Positions 39,519 through 49,149 of a stretch of DNA of 58,341 bases are shown here, piece by piece. Within the stretch, counting starts at the first letter, position 1, and every line of letters begins with the position of its first letter. The position numbers and the translations under genes were made by a program. The stretch comes from an uncultured Bacilli bacterium (GTDB lineage Bacteria > Bacillota_I > Bacilli_A > RF39 > UBA660): NCBI GenBank assembly GCA_947629325.1, contig CANRDE010000004.1, forward strand, positions 1 to 58,341, in the 5' to 3' direction. The notes beneath the pieces were generated by a model. That model had not been told where the DNA came from. It made no database searches and was given only the letters and a program-made list of their open reading frames with translations.

Positions 39519-39887
39519 CTACAATACCTCAGGAGCTAGGGAAACAATTTTCATATAATCTTTTTCTCTTAATTCTCTAGCAACAGGTCCTAATACTCTT
39601 GTACCAATTGGAGATTTATCATCTTTTATTAATACGCAAGCATTATCATCAAATTTAATATAAGAACCATCAGCACGACGAACACCTTCTACAGTTCTAA
39701 CTATTACTGCCTTTACTACTTTTCCTTTAGGCATATTACTATTTGGAATTGCCTTTTTAACTGTTCCAACTACTACGTCGCCAATATTTCCGCTTTTAAC
39801 TTTGCTTCCGCCCATAACTTTTATTACTAAAAGCTCACGGGCTCCGGTATTGTCAGCAACTTTTAATCTTGTTTCTTGCATTACCAT
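39519..39887 (-). CDS. rplN: 50S ribosomal protein L14
   Basis: [25 protein letters not shown]...[26 protein letters not shown]. Confidence 0.98.
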   Translation of the reverse strand: MVMQETRLKVADNTGARELLVIKVMGGSKVKSGNIGDVVVGTVKKAIPNSNMPKGKVVKAVIVRTVEGVRRADGSYIKFDDNACVLIKDDKSPIGTRVLGPVARELREKDYMKIVSLAPEVL

Positions 39888-39899
39888 AAGTTATACCTC

Positions 39900-40157
39900 C
39901 TAAAGAATAACAGCTTTTTCTAAGATCTCCACTAACTCATATCTTTTTAATTTAGATATTGGTTTTGTTAATCTTATTTTAACTGTATCTCCTATTTTAG
40001 CTTCATTTTTTTCATCATGTGCATGATATTTCTTAGAATATTTAACACGTTTATTATAAAGAGGATGACGTTTGTAAGTCTCTACTAAAACAGTTATAGT
40101 TTTTTCGCTTTTATCACTTACTACTTTACCTACTAATTCTTGTACTCTTTTAGCCAT
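39900..40157 (-). CDS. rpsQ: 30S ribosomal protein S17
   Basis: [43 protein letters not shown]. Confidence 0.98.
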   Translation of the reverse strand: MAKRVQELVGKVVSDKSEKTITVLVETYKRHPLYNKRVKYSKKYHAHDEKNEAKIGDTVKIRLTKPISKLKRYELVEILEKAVIL

Positions 40158-40360
40158 TATTTATTACCTCCGTCTAATTCTCTTTCTCTAAGAACAGTTT
40201 TCATTTTTGCAACAGTTTTTCTTAAAGCTCTTAACTCTGTTGGATGTTCTAATGTACCACTTGCTTGTTGCATTCTTTTAGTGAATAATTCTTCTTTAGT
40301 TTCTTTGATTTTATTTTTTAAATCGGCATCTGTTAATTTTCTAATTTCTTTAATATCCAC
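40157..40360 (-). CDS. rpmC: 50S ribosomal protein L29
   Basis: [61 protein letters not shown]. Confidence 0.97.
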   Translation of the reverse strand: MDIKEIRKLTDADLKNKIKETKEELFTKRMQQASGTLEHPTELRALRKTVAKMKTVLRERELDGGNK

Positions 40361-40362
40361 TT

Positions 40363-40776
40363 TTATTCACCGTCCCTTTTAACAAATTTACATTTGATTG
40401 GAAGTTTATGTGATGCAAGTCTTAATGCTTCTCTTGCTACAGCTTCATCAACTTCACTTATTTCAAACATAATTTTTCCTTCTTTAACTACTGCGACATA
40501 TTGTTCTACCGCACCTTTACCTTTTCCTTGACGTGTTTCTAAAGGTTTTTTAGTTAAAGGTAAATGTGGGAAAATATTAATAAATACTTTTCCACCACGT
40601 TTCATATAACGAGTCATTGCAATACGAGCGGCTTCAATTTGGCGCGCTGATATCCAAGCTCCTTCTAAAGCAACTAAACCAAAATCACCTTTAGTAAGAG
40701 TTGTATTTCCTTTTGCATGACCATCATATGTTAATCTATGCGACTTTCTATATTTAGTCCTTTTTGGCATCAACAT
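40363..40776 (-). CDS. rplP: 50S ribosomal protein L16
   Basis: [76 protein letters not shown]. Confidence 0.98.
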   Translation of the reverse strand: MLMPKRTKYRKSHRLTYDGHAKGNTTLTKGDFGLVALEGAWISARQIEAARIAMTRYMKRGGKVFINIFPHLPLTKKPLETRQGKGKGAVEQYVAVVKEGKIMFEISEVDEAVAREALRLASHKLPIKCKFVKRDGE

Positions 40777-41434
40777 TTGAAGTCGCCTCCTTTTTGTCTA
40801 TCTTTTTAGCAGGTAGAATTTCATCTTTATAAATCCATACCTTAACCCCAATTTTTCCATAAGTTGTATTAGCTTCGCTTTGAGCATAATCAATGTCTGC
40901 TCTTATTGTATGAAGAGGCACAGTTCCTTCGGTATATCCTTCACTACGTGCCATTTCAACACCATTTAATCTTCCTGATACTAAAGTTTTAATTCCTTTC
41001 GCACCAGCTTTCATTGTATCTCTAATAGCTCTTTTTTGAGCTGCTCTAAAAGGTGCTCTATTTTCTATTTGCATTGCAATATTATCTGCTACTAATTTAG
41101 CATTTAAATTTGGATTTTTTTCTTCAATAATGTTAATAAACACTTCTTCATTAACAAGCTTTGAAACTTTTTTACGTAATTTTTCAATGTCTTCTCCACC
41201 ACGGCCTATAATTACACCTGGTTTGGCTGTTCTAATAATTACGTCAACTCTATTTTTCTTTCTTTCAATAATTACAGATGAAATAGCTGCATCTTTAAGA
41301 CTACTTAAAATATAATCACGAATTTTTAAATCTTTATTTAAATTATCAGCATAATCTTTTTTAGCATACCAACGTGATTCCCAATCTTTATTAATACCTA
41401 AACGATATCCGACTGGATTAACCTTTTGTCCCAT
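40754..41434 (-). CDS. rpsC: 30S ribosomal protein S3
   Basis: [32 protein letters not shown]...[19 protein letters not shown]. Confidence 0.98.
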   Translation of the reverse strand: MGQKVNPVGYRLGINKDWESRWYAKKDYADNLNKDLKIRDYILSSLKDAAISSVIIERKKNRVDVIIRTAKPGVIIGRGGEDIEKLRKKVSKLVNEEVFINIIEEKNPNLNAKLVADNIAMQIENRAPFRAAQKRAIRDTMKAGAKGIKTLVSGRLNGVEMARSEGYTEGTVPLHTIRADIDYAQSEANTTYGKIGVKVWIYKDEILPAKKIDKKEATSNVDAKKD

Positions 41435-41790
41435 TATTCAGCACTTCCTTCCATAACTTTATTATCAGTTACTACTACTTTAATATGGCTTGTTCTCTTA
41501 TCATGTCTATCAACATTAGCACGACTTGCAAATTGAATTCTTTTAAGAACTCGGCCAGGATTTACAAAGCATTCCTTAATTACCAATTCATCTTCTTTTG
41601 CGCCATTATTATTAACAGCATTAGCTACTGCAGAATTTAAAACTTTAATAATTAATCTACTAGCTTTAGTATTAGTTGTTTCAAGAATGTTTCTTGCAGT
41701 TTTAACATCTTTTCCTCTTATTAAATCCATTGTCATACGAGCAAGACGAGGTTTAATTATTGCGCCTTTATGTATTGCATAAGCTTCCAT
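41434..41790 (-). CDS. rplV: 50S ribosomal protein L22
   Basis: [46 protein letters not shown]...[11 protein letters not shown]. Confidence 0.98.
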   Translation of the reverse strand: MEAYAIHKGAIIKPRLARMTMDLIRGKDVKTARNILETTNTKASRLIIKVLNSAVANAVNNNGAKEDELVIKECFVNPGRVLKRIQFASRANVDRHDKRTSHIKVVVTDNKVMEGSAE

Positions 41791-42059
41791 TATTTATTTC
41801 CTCCTCCTGCATGACCAGTAAACTTACGAGTTTGAGAAAATTCGCCAAGCTTATGACCAACCATTTCTTCAGTTATATAAACAGGAATAAAATCTTTGCC
41901 ATTATGAACTGCAATTGTATGCCCTACAAAATCGGGATAAATTGTACTTCTTCTTGACCAAGTTTTAATAACTGTTTTTTTATTTTCTGAATTTAATTTT
42001 TGCACCTTATTTAATAAAGATTGTTCAATATAAGGTCCTTTTTTTAAACTTCTTGCCAT
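41790..42059 (-). CDS. rpsS: 30S ribosomal protein S19
   Basis: [19 protein letters not shown]...[51 protein letters not shown]. Confidence 0.98.
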   Translation of the reverse strand: MARSLKKGPYIEQSLLNKVQKLNSENKKTVIKTWSRRSTIYPDFVGHTIAVHNGKDFIPVYITEEMVGHKLGEFSQTRKFTGHAGGGNK

Positions 42060-42068
42060 ATTATCCTC

Positions 42069-42902
42069 CTATTTGTTCTTTCTACTGATAATTAATTTGT
42101 CAGAAGCTTTTTTAGTCTTACGAGTTTTATGACCAAGGGCTGGTTTACCCCAAGGAGTCATTGGACTCTTTCGACCAACTGGAGCACGTCCTTCTCCACC
42201 ACCATGAGGATGGTCATTTGGATTCATTACACTACCTCTATTAGTAGGTCTAATTCCCATATGTCTTTTGCGCCCAGCTTTTCCTAAATTAACCAAGTTT
42301 GCATCTTCATTACCAACTACACCAATAGTTGCTACACATGTTCCAAGTATCTTTCTTGTTTCGCCTGATTGTAAACGAACAATAACATATTTACCATCAC
42401 GGCCAAGAATTTGAGCGCTACTACCAGCAGCCCGACATAATTCTGCGCCTTTTCCTGGTTTTAATTCAATACAATGAACCATAGTTCCTACTGGAATATT
42501 TTGAAGTGGTAAAGAGTTACCCACTTTAATATCAGCATTTTCGCCATTTTCAATAATCATATTAACTTTTAATCCGTTTGGAGCTATTATGTAGCGCTTT
42601 TCTCCATCACGATAATTAATTAATGCAATATTAGCATTTCTGTTAGGATCGTATTCAATTGTTGCTACACGACCTGTAATACCAATTTTATTTCTCTTAT
42701 AATCAATAACACGATATTTTTTAGTTGCTCCTCCACCAATATGGCGAACGGTTAATTTACCTTGATTATTTCTTCCACCAGTTTTCTTTACTTTTCTAAC
42801 TAATGATTTAGTAGGATTATTCTTTATAGTAATTTCTTCATTTTGAAGAGTAGTCATTCCTCTGCGACCATTTGTTGTTGGTCTAAAATGTTTTATTGCC
42901 AT
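42069..42902 (-). CDS. rplB: 50S ribosomal protein L2
   Basis: [17 protein letters not shown]...[47 protein letters not shown]. Confidence 0.98.
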   Translation of the reverse strand: MAIKHFRPTTNGRRGMTTLQNEEITIKNNPTKSLVRKVKKTGGRNNQGKLTVRHIGGGATKKYRVIDYKRNKIGITGRVATIEYDPNRNANIALINYRDGEKRYIIAPNGLKVNMIIENGENADIKVGNSLPLQNIPVGTMVHCIELKPGKGAELCRAAGSSAQILGRDGKYVIVRLQSGETRKILGTCVATIGVVGNEDANLVNLGKAGRKRHMGIRPTNRGSVMNPNDHPHGGGEGRAPVGRKSPMTPWGKPALGHKTRKTKKASDKLIISRKNK

Positions 42903-42914
42903 TTATAATTCCTC

Positions 42915-43190
42915 CTATAAATCTATTTGAGAGCCTTCAGCAAGAGTTACAATGGCTTTTTTATAAGTCTTTGTTGTTCCTGCATATCTTCCCACTCTAC
43001 GTTTTTTTGATTTTGTATTTAATGTATTAACCTTTTTAACACTAACTTTAAAGGCTTCTTCTACAGCAAATTTAATTTCATCTTTGGTAGCAGTTTTGGC
43101 TACTTTAAATGTATAAACATTATTTTGTCTTTCTGCCATAGATTTTTCAGTAATAACTGGCGCTATAATAATATCACTATAATGTTTCAT
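42915..43190 (-). CDS. rplW: 50S ribosomal protein L23
   Basis: SDIIIAPVITEKSMAERQNNVYTFKVAKTATKDEIKFAVEEAFKVSVKKVNTLNTKSKKRRVGRYAGTTKTYKKAIVTLAEG. Confidence 0.97.
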   Translation of the reverse strand: MKHYSDIIIAPVITEKSMAERQNNVYTFKVAKTATKDEIKFAVEEAFKVSVKKVNTLNTKSKKRRVGRYAGTTKTYKKAIVTLAEGSQIDL

Positions 43191-43813
43191 TATTTAAGCA
43201 CCTCCTCTATTGTCTTAACTGCTTCTTCTTCCACTACTAATACGTCGGCATTAACAATATCATAACAGTTAATTTCTTCCGCCATAAGAACTAGAACATT
43301 GCCTAAATTTCTTGTAGCCATATATAAATTTTCATTTTCTTCTTTAGTTACAAATAATATTTTGCCTTCTAATTTTAAAGTCTCTAATATCTTTGTAATT
43401 TCTTTTGTCTTTAATGTATCTAATTTTATATTATCAATAACAACTAAAGCTTTTTCTTTAGCTTTATATGTTAAAGCTGTTTTAAGAGCCAGAACTCTTT
43501 CTTTTCTATTAATTTTAAAAGCATAATTACGAGGATTAACACCAAAGGCTATTCCGCCCCCACGCCATTGTGTAGCGCGAATGCTTCCTTGACGAGCTCT
43601 ACCAGTATCTTTTTGCTTCCATGGCTTTCTACCACCACCAGATACTTCTGCTCTAGATTTTGTTTTTCTTGTACCTTGACGCATGCTATCTAATTGTAAA
43701 CGAATCATTTTCTTCAAAGCATCGTCATTAACTTCAATATTCCAAACTTTTGCTTCAAGGGTAATATCTTTAATAGACTCACCTTTTATATTTTTAACAC
43801 TTATCTTTGTCAT
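43190..43813 (-). CDS. rplD: 50S ribosomal protein L4
   Basis: RQGTRKTKSRAEVSGGGRKPWKQKDTGRARQGSIRATQWRGGGIAFGVNPRNY. Confidence 0.98.
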   Translation of the reverse strand: MTKISVKNIKGESIKDITLEAKVWNIEVNDDALKKMIRLQLDSMRQGTRKTKSRAEVSGGGRKPWKQKDTGRARQGSIRATQWRGGGIAFGVNPRNYAFKINRKERVLALKTALTYKAKEKALVVIDNIKLDTLKTKEITKILETLKLEGKILFVTKEENENLYMATRNLGNVLVLMAEEINCYDIVNADVLVVEEEAVKTIEEVLK

Positions 43814-43832
43814 AAAATTTCCTTTCTAAAGC

Positions 43833-44630
43833 CTATTTGCTTTCTTCCGGAGTTTCTACTTTAGTTTCTTCTGCAGAAGTTTCCTCTTCGTTTATTGCTT
43901 CATCTATTTTTTCAGTTTCAACTTTTTCTTCACTTTCTTCTACAGATTCTACAACTTCATCAACAACTGTTTCTTCATAAGTTAAAATCTCTTTTGGCAA
44001 TGCTTTACGAGAATTTTTAACCGCCGTTTTAATATAAACTAAAGAATTTTTAGCACCTGGAATATTGCCACTTATCAATATATAATTATCCGCAGTATTA
44101 ACTTCAATAATCTCTAAATTTTGAATAGTTACTGTTTCCACTCCCATATGTCCTGGAAGATTTTTACCTTTCAACACCCTTTTTGGTAACATTGTACCCA
44201 AAGAACCAGGGCCTCTATGATAATGAGAACCATGTCCCATTGGCCCACGAGATTGATTATGTCTTTTGATTACTCCTTGAGTTCCTTTACCTTTTGAAGT
44301 ACCGGTTACGTCAACAACTTCTCCTACTTCAAAAATATCTACTCCTATTTTATCGCCAACATTATATGCTGCTTCAACTCCCTTAATTTCTTTTAAGAAG
44401 CGCTTAGGAGTAGTATTCGCTTTTTGTGCACGGCCAACTTCTGCTTTGTTAGCCTTATTTTGTTTTTTTTCAAATACGCCTAATTGAATTGCATTATAAC
44501 CATCTGTATCAACAGTTTTAACTTGCATTACAACATTTGGTTCACAAGATACTACAGTAACAGGAATTAATTTACCATCTTTAGTAAATACTTGTGTCAT
44601 TCCAATTTTGCGTCCTAAGATTCCTTTCAT
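43833..44630 (-). CDS. rplC: 50S ribosomal protein L3 with acidic C-terminal extension
   Basis: [27 protein letters not shown]...[27 protein letters not shown]; tail rich in Glu. Confidence 0.97.
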   Translation of the reverse strand: MKGILGRKIGMTQVFTKDGKLIPVTVVSCEPNVVMQVKTVDTDGYNAIQLGVFEKKQNKANKAEVGRAQKANTTPKRFLKEIKGVEAAYNVGDKIGVDIFEVGEVVDVTGTSKGKGTQGVIKRHNQSRGPMGHGSHYHRGPGSLGTMLPKRVLKGKNLPGHMGVETVTIQNLEIIEVNTADNYILISGNIPGAKNSLVYIKTAVKNSRKALPKEILTYEETVVDEVVESVEESEEKVETEKIDEAINEEETSAEETKVETPEESK

Positions 44631-44648
44631 TTTTATTTCCTTCCTTTA

Positions 44649-44957
44649 TTATAATTTTATTTCGATGTCAACGCCATTCGGTAAATCTAAATGAGTCAAA
44701 GCATCTATTGTTTCCTTACTAGGATTTTTAATATCAACAAGTCTCTTATGAGTTCTTCTTTCAAATTGTTCACGAGAATCTTTATATTTGTGAACAGATC
44801 TTAATACTGTAAATTTTTCAATTTCAGTAGGAAGAGGTACTGGGCCAGAAACTTCGCCACCCGTTCTTTTTACAGTTTCCACAATTTTTGCAGCAGCTAC
44901 ATCAAGTAAACGATGATCGTATGCTCTTAAATTGATTCTTACTTTACTATTTGACAT
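44649..44957 (-). CDS. rpsJ: 30S ribosomal protein S10
   Basis: [45 protein letters not shown]; start at ATG 44957 after AAGGAGG (44967-44973). Confidence 0.98.
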   Translation of the reverse strand: MSNSKVRINLRAYDHRLLDVAAAKIVETVKRTGGEVSGPVPLPTEIEKFTVLRSVHKYKDSREQFERRTHKRLVDIKNPSKETIDALTHLDLPNGVDIEIKL

Positions 44958-45090
44958 TTTCCATGTCCTCCTTTCGTCTATATCTAGTATAGACTTGCTC
45001 CATCCGAATTCCCCAATATTTGGAAAAATATTTACCAACTTTTCCTAGCGTATCAGCAACCTCGCATATCATCGCAGTCATACGAATATG

Positions 45091-45120
45091 ATTATAGCAC
45101 ATTAATTATATGAATTGCAA
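45091..45120 (-). promoter_or_regulatory. Putative S10-operon promoter with extended -10
   Basis: Minus strand TTGCAA (45115-45120), 18-nt spacer ending TGC, TATAAT (45091-45096). Confidence 0.7.
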
Positions 45121-45180
45121 CTAAAAATTTGACAAAATTTTATAAAATTTATTGACATTTAATTTAAAAGCCCATTTATA

Positions 45181-45220
45181 TAAAAGCCTTGATTCAAATT
45201 AAGTTGAATCAAGGCTTTTA
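45181..45220 (-). terminator. Long perfect-stem hairpin downstream of the 80-aa gene
   Basis: TAAAAGCCTTGATTCAA / TTGAATCAAGGCTTTTA, 17 bp stem with 6-nt loop. Confidence 0.7.
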
Positions 45221-45224
45221 ATTT

Positions 45225-45440
45225 TTATTTTTTGGTTTTTTTAGCATTCATATATTCATTGTATTTACTAACTGCAACATCTTGGTCTTCATAGGCCGCC
45301 AAAAATTGCATTAATATTATAGTATCTTCTGATGCTTTATTATATGCATTTAATATTTCTTCACCCGTCGCGCCTTTTAAATTGATAGTTTTCTGAAAGC
45401 TCTCTTTATTTAAATCTTTGTTATTGTCAATTTGTTCCAT
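45225..45440 (-). CDS. Small hypothetical protein, downstream partner of the 1183-aa protein
   Basis: MEQIDNNKDLNKESFQKTINLKGATGEEILNAYNKASED...; ATG 45440 is 11 bp downstream of the 1183-aa gene stop (ORF opens at 45467). Confidence 0.7.
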   Translation of the reverse strand: MEQIDNNKDLNKESFQKTINLKGATGEEILNAYNKASEDTIILMQFLAAYEDQDVAVSKYNEYMNAKKTKK

Positions 45441-45450
45441 TATTTCTTCC

Positions 45451-48400
45451 TCACCTAGTTCTTCCACTTGATACTTGTTCTGCTTCTGGGTTTATTGCCA
45501 ATCCATTTTGTTCCATTTCATTAAGTTGTGCAATAATATTACTTAAAACTACATTATTGTTGTTGGATTTCAATATTTCTAATTGTTGACGATATTGGCT
45601 ATATAATTCAAATGTATCTTTTATTGCATCATCTAATGGAATAGGGCAATCTAACTTTTCGGGTTGGCGTGAAACTTCATAACTTGCTTTTTCGTGTTTT
45701 AAAAATTTTAGTAGCGTATAAATATTCTCTCCTAGCGACATAGTTTCTTTTTCATCTATCGTCCCATTTATTAAATTATCGCATTTCTTTTTAAGCTGCG
45801 AATATATTTTGGTATAGAAATTTAAAACTGTCTCAGAGCTAAATATTTTATGGTATTCTTTTTCTTCTTGACCTTCAAATTTTCTACATCCTACAGCATT
45901 ATTAGCATATGTTAATAATAATTCTTCTAAGGCTAGACTACTTTTGGTTTCCATAAATTTTTCTTCCAATTTATCACATTTTTCTTTTTCGCTTTTGGCA
46001 TATTTTAATCTATCTACGATAACAATCGGAACCCCAAAATCTGCAGCAGCCTGCAAAGTCATTTCATAATATTTATTATTCTTATCAAAATTATTATCAT
46101 CATTTATATCATCTACTATATACACAACATAGTCTGGCTTCCTTTTTACCAACGTGCTTTGATTTTGTATCAATCGATCAATTACCATTTCATCATGATT
46201 ATGTCTAGTAGAATCAATCATTGGCTTAGGCGGTAGTGTTTTACCTGGTATTTGGGTTGATGTTGAAAATTTTTGATTTGCAGATCTCGAAACTAAGTCG
46301 GCATTATAAGATAATAATAAAGAATTTTCTTCATAATGATCAAAGCCTAAAATTGGGCCTTTAGGTCTTGCAATAGCTATTTGATTATTGCCAATATAGC
46401 TAGTGCAAATTCCATGGGAGGCTATTTTAGGTTGATTCCAATCTTCTAGGAAATTTTTAGGGCGAGACCAACCACTATATGCTCCTAAAGTGTGAACTTG
46501 CATATTGAAATCGCCATCTACTTCATAGATTTGGATTTTTTTACCCTTATATGTTACATTTTGTAATCTTTTATCTTTTGTAATATCTTTAGAGTTAACA
46601 TGATATAATGTCTTATTATACATTTGGGCATATTCATTTCTTATTGTTGATTCCAATAAAGACATTGCATTATAATCTGTTATAACTTTGCCTGACTCTT
46701 TATATATTATTTTTAATTCGTTAAGTGATTGTTCATTAATTATAATATCGAGTGCTTTTAAAATATTAATAATCTTTTCACATACTCCAGCCTTTTCCAA
46801 TTCTTTAATATTATAATAATAACGTTCCCAAATAAATTGAGCCTTTTGTAAATCTATCCCATACTTTTTTTCAAAAATGGCTTCCTTTATTGTATCCAAA
46901 CTCATTAAATCAATATTAGTTTCAACTTTTGTAAAGTATTCGTCTCTTTTTTTCTCTAATCCTTCTTTACTTAGATCATTTATGTCCGTTATATTAAAAG
47001 TATTATTGGGCCTTTGCATGATATATATTAAATTATCAAGAGTTTCTACATTTAGTTGATCGAGTGGTAGATTTGTTAATAGCTCTTTATATTTACCCAT
47101 ATTATTAAGAATATTTTCAACAATACCGGTTATATCACATTTTTTCGAATTTAGTACACTTACCATTTTATCAAAATAATCTAACATTTTATTATCTAAA
47201 TTAATTATTTTTTCTTGTATATCAGGATATAAAGTAAATATTAGCAAATTCTCCATACTTATAACATTGTTTTTTAAAATCTTAAAATTTAGAGTTTTAA
47301 AAATGTCCACGTTCTTAGAAAATAAATACTCCAATTTGGATTTTAAATTTTCTTTATTAATATTTAAATGGTCTGCAAGAACTTGTAAATTCTCTTCATC
47401 AAAAATATTGGAACCAAATACGCCTAAAACTTGCCAGTTATCATGTTCGATAAAGCGCTTAAATAAAAATTTGTTTTTTCTTAAATTTTGGGGTATACTT
47501 TTAGATGAAATTGCACAATTTAAAATCGTTTCGTAAAATATATCAACTATTTCTGGTGTATAAAATAAATCTGAAATATCATGATCAAAACCAAACAAAA
47601 ATTCACTAGCTATTGTTGGATGAGTCCTAGCTATTCGTTTTAAAAAAGCTTGTTTTAATTTTTGGGGAAAAATAAATGGAAAAGTATCCATAAATAAATA
47701 AGTGCCCAAAAAATAAACGCTAAAATTGGAAATTTTTTCTTTGAGTTTAAAATTTCTCTTAGATAGCGGTTTTCCAAATTTTTTTAATGCTTCTACCATA
47801 AGATCATATCCATGGCCTCTCATATTCTTCATTACGAAGTTATCATATGGGAAATTACCTTTAGTTACTTGGACATGATTTTTTCCAAAATCCATAATTG
47901 CATAGTCTTTTTGAAATTCAATAAAGTTTTTACCTTTGGCATGTTCTAAAAATGATGCGGCTGCATCAGTAAAACTTCCGCCATTTTGCAAAATCCAATT
48001 TTCAATTCCTACTCCACCCAATCCTCCAAAGTTTTGGCTTCTTTCAGCCGCAGATAATCCTCTAGATGGCTTATATGCTTTTTGTTGTTTTAAATAATAT
48101 TTAGCAAACATTATGTTAGCTACTACTTTATAATATTTAGCTGGGTCTTGACTTTTAATATTATCTAATTTCTCGGTAACTGCTTCTTCCGTTGCTAGAT
48201 AACGTTCTTTTTGCGGGGTCAAAGAAAAATCTAAATCTATTACTTCCTCCATACCAGGAATTCTTACACCCTTTAACCTTACTTTGTTGTACGCCGTCTC
48301 CGTAATATGCTCTTGGGCATTTAATTTTTCTAACGCTGATTTCACTCTTTCAAGGTTGGCTTTATCAATTCTTACAGTATAATCGAAGTCATAATCTCCT

Positions 48401-49002
48401 GGCAAATTTGTTCCTCTAGCAGATGATCCCGCTTCAACAAGTTCAACATCTCCGCCTGAATTGTTGCCTAAAGTAACACTTAAGCCAATGCTATGCATTA
48501 CTTTAATAATTTCAGATTCAATTAATTTTCTTTTTTCTTGGACTTTAGCTCGGTTATCTTCTACTAATTTTTCTATGGCTTTATCAATATTTTCATCTGT
48601 AATTTTCGGGGCATTTGGTGATAAGGATTGAATAAATTCTTTTAAACCATCGAAATCTAAATTGGCGGATACCTCCATATTTTCTGTAGTATATTCTTTT
48701 AAACCTGCTAATTTGTGACGGAATTCAGCGAATTCCGCCTCAGTGTATAATAATTTATTATCTTTATTACTATAGATTGGTATATATTTATTTGTTATTG
48801 CCTCTAATAGTTTTACAGCCCATAAAAATCGAGATGCTTTTAAAGCTTCAATTTTAAATTGGGGTGAATTTTCTTCTATAAATATTAAATATTTTTCGTT
48901 ACTTAAATATTGTAATGGGGCAGAATTTGGACTAGCTGTTCCCATAACATTACTTGTTCCTCGTAAAAAATTTTCAAATTCTGTTAAGCCGTCAATATAC
49001 AT
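45451..49002 (-). CDS. Large multidomain protein with predicted polymerase-beta-fold nucleotidyltransferase domain
   Basis: 1183 aa; residues 192-207 GSSARGTNLPGDYDFD and 253-260 EVIDLDFS form an NTase-type signature; downstream GGVGIENWILQNGGSFTDAAASFLEHA resembles the central domain of archaeal-type CCA enzymes. Long helical middle and unrecognised C-terminal domain. Confidence 0.7.
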   Translation of the reverse strand: MYIDGLTEFENFLRGTSNVMGTASPNSAPLQYLSNEKYLIFIEENSPQFKIEALKASRFLWAVKLLEAITNKYIPIYSNKDNKLLYTEAEFAEFRHKLAGLKEYTTENMEVSANLDFDGLKEFIQSLSPNAPKITDENIDKAIEKLVEDNRAKVQEKRKLIESEIIKVMHSIGLSVTLGNNSGGDVELVEAGSSARGTNLPGDYDFDYTVRIDKANLERVKSALEKLNAQEHITETAYNKVRLKGVRIPGMEEVIDLDFSLTPQKERYLATEEAVTEKLDNIKSQDPAKYYKVVANIMFAKYYLKQQKAYKPSRGLSAAERSQNFGGLGGVGIENWILQNGGSFTDAAASFLEHAKGKNFIEFQKDYAIMDFGKNHVQVTKGNFPYDNFVMKNMRGHGYDLMVEALKKFGKPLSKRNFKLKEKISNFSVYFLGTYLFMDTFPFIFPQKLKQAFLKRIARTHPTIASEFLFGFDHDISDLFYTPEIVDIFYETILNCAISSKSIPQNLRKNKFLFKRFIEHDNWQVLGVFGSNIFDEENLQVLADHLNINKENLKSKLEYLFSKNVDIFKTLNFKILKNNVISMENLLIFTLYPDIQEKIINLDNKMLDYFDKMVSVLNSKKCDITGIVENILNNMGKYKELLTNLPLDQLNVETLDNLIYIMQRPNNTFNITDINDLSKEGLEKKRDEYFTKVETNIDLMSLDTIKEAIFEKKYGIDLQKAQFIWERYYYNIKELEKAGVCEKIINILKALDIIINEQSLNELKIIYKESGKVITDYNAMSLLESTIRNEYAQMYNKTLYHVNSKDITKDKRLQNVTYKGKKIQIYEVDGDFNMQVHTLGAYSGWSRPKNFLEDWNQPKIASHGICTSYIGNNQIAIARPKGPILGFDHYEENSLLLSYNADLVSRSANQKFSTSTQIPGKTLPPKPMIDSTRHNHDEMVIDRLIQNQSTLVKRKPDYVVYIVDDINDDNNFDKNNKYYEMTLQAAADFGVPIVIVDRLKYAKSEKEKCDKLEEKFMETKSSLALEELLLTYANNAVGCRKFEGQEEKEYHKIFSSETVLNFYTKIYSQLKKKCDNLINGTIDEKETMSLGENIYTLLKFLKHEKASYEVSRQPEKLDCPIPLDDAIKDTFELYSQYRQQLEILKSNNNNVVLSNIIAQLNEMEQNGLAINPEAEQVSSGRTR

Positions 49003-49030
49003 TCCATATCCACCCTATATTATCGATTTA

Positions 49031-49059
49031 AGTATAACATTTCTTAAAATTTGTGTAAA
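49031..49059 (-). promoter_or_regulatory. Promoter of the 1183-aa gene
   Basis: Minus strand TTTACA (49054-49059), 17-nt spacer ending TGT, TATACT (49031-49036); about 20-30 nt upstream of the ATG. Confidence 0.7.
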
Positions 49060-49097
49060 CGTTTCGGATTGTTTTTGACGTAAAATTAACCATCAAA

Positions 49098-49125
49098 AAA
49101 GTAAACATTGAGTACTGTTTACTTT
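49098..49125 (-). terminator. Terminator downstream of the 457-aa gene
   Basis: AAAGTAAACA / TGTTTACTTT with 8-nt loop, T run on the minus strand. Confidence 0.75.
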
Positions 49126-49149
49126 CATTTTTATTATTTCATGAAATAT

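Noticed and set aside
44958-45038. 27-residue N-terminal extension of S10 in the ORF track
   Set aside because: The real SD AAGGAGG and canonical S10 N-terminus place the start at ATG 44957; the upstream part is leader.
45451-49002. Calling the NTase operon a CBASS or other named defence system
   Set aside because: No cap genes, effector nuclease or TM effector adjacent, neighbours are core genes; the signature is closer to class-I CCA-type enzymes and no named system can be supported.
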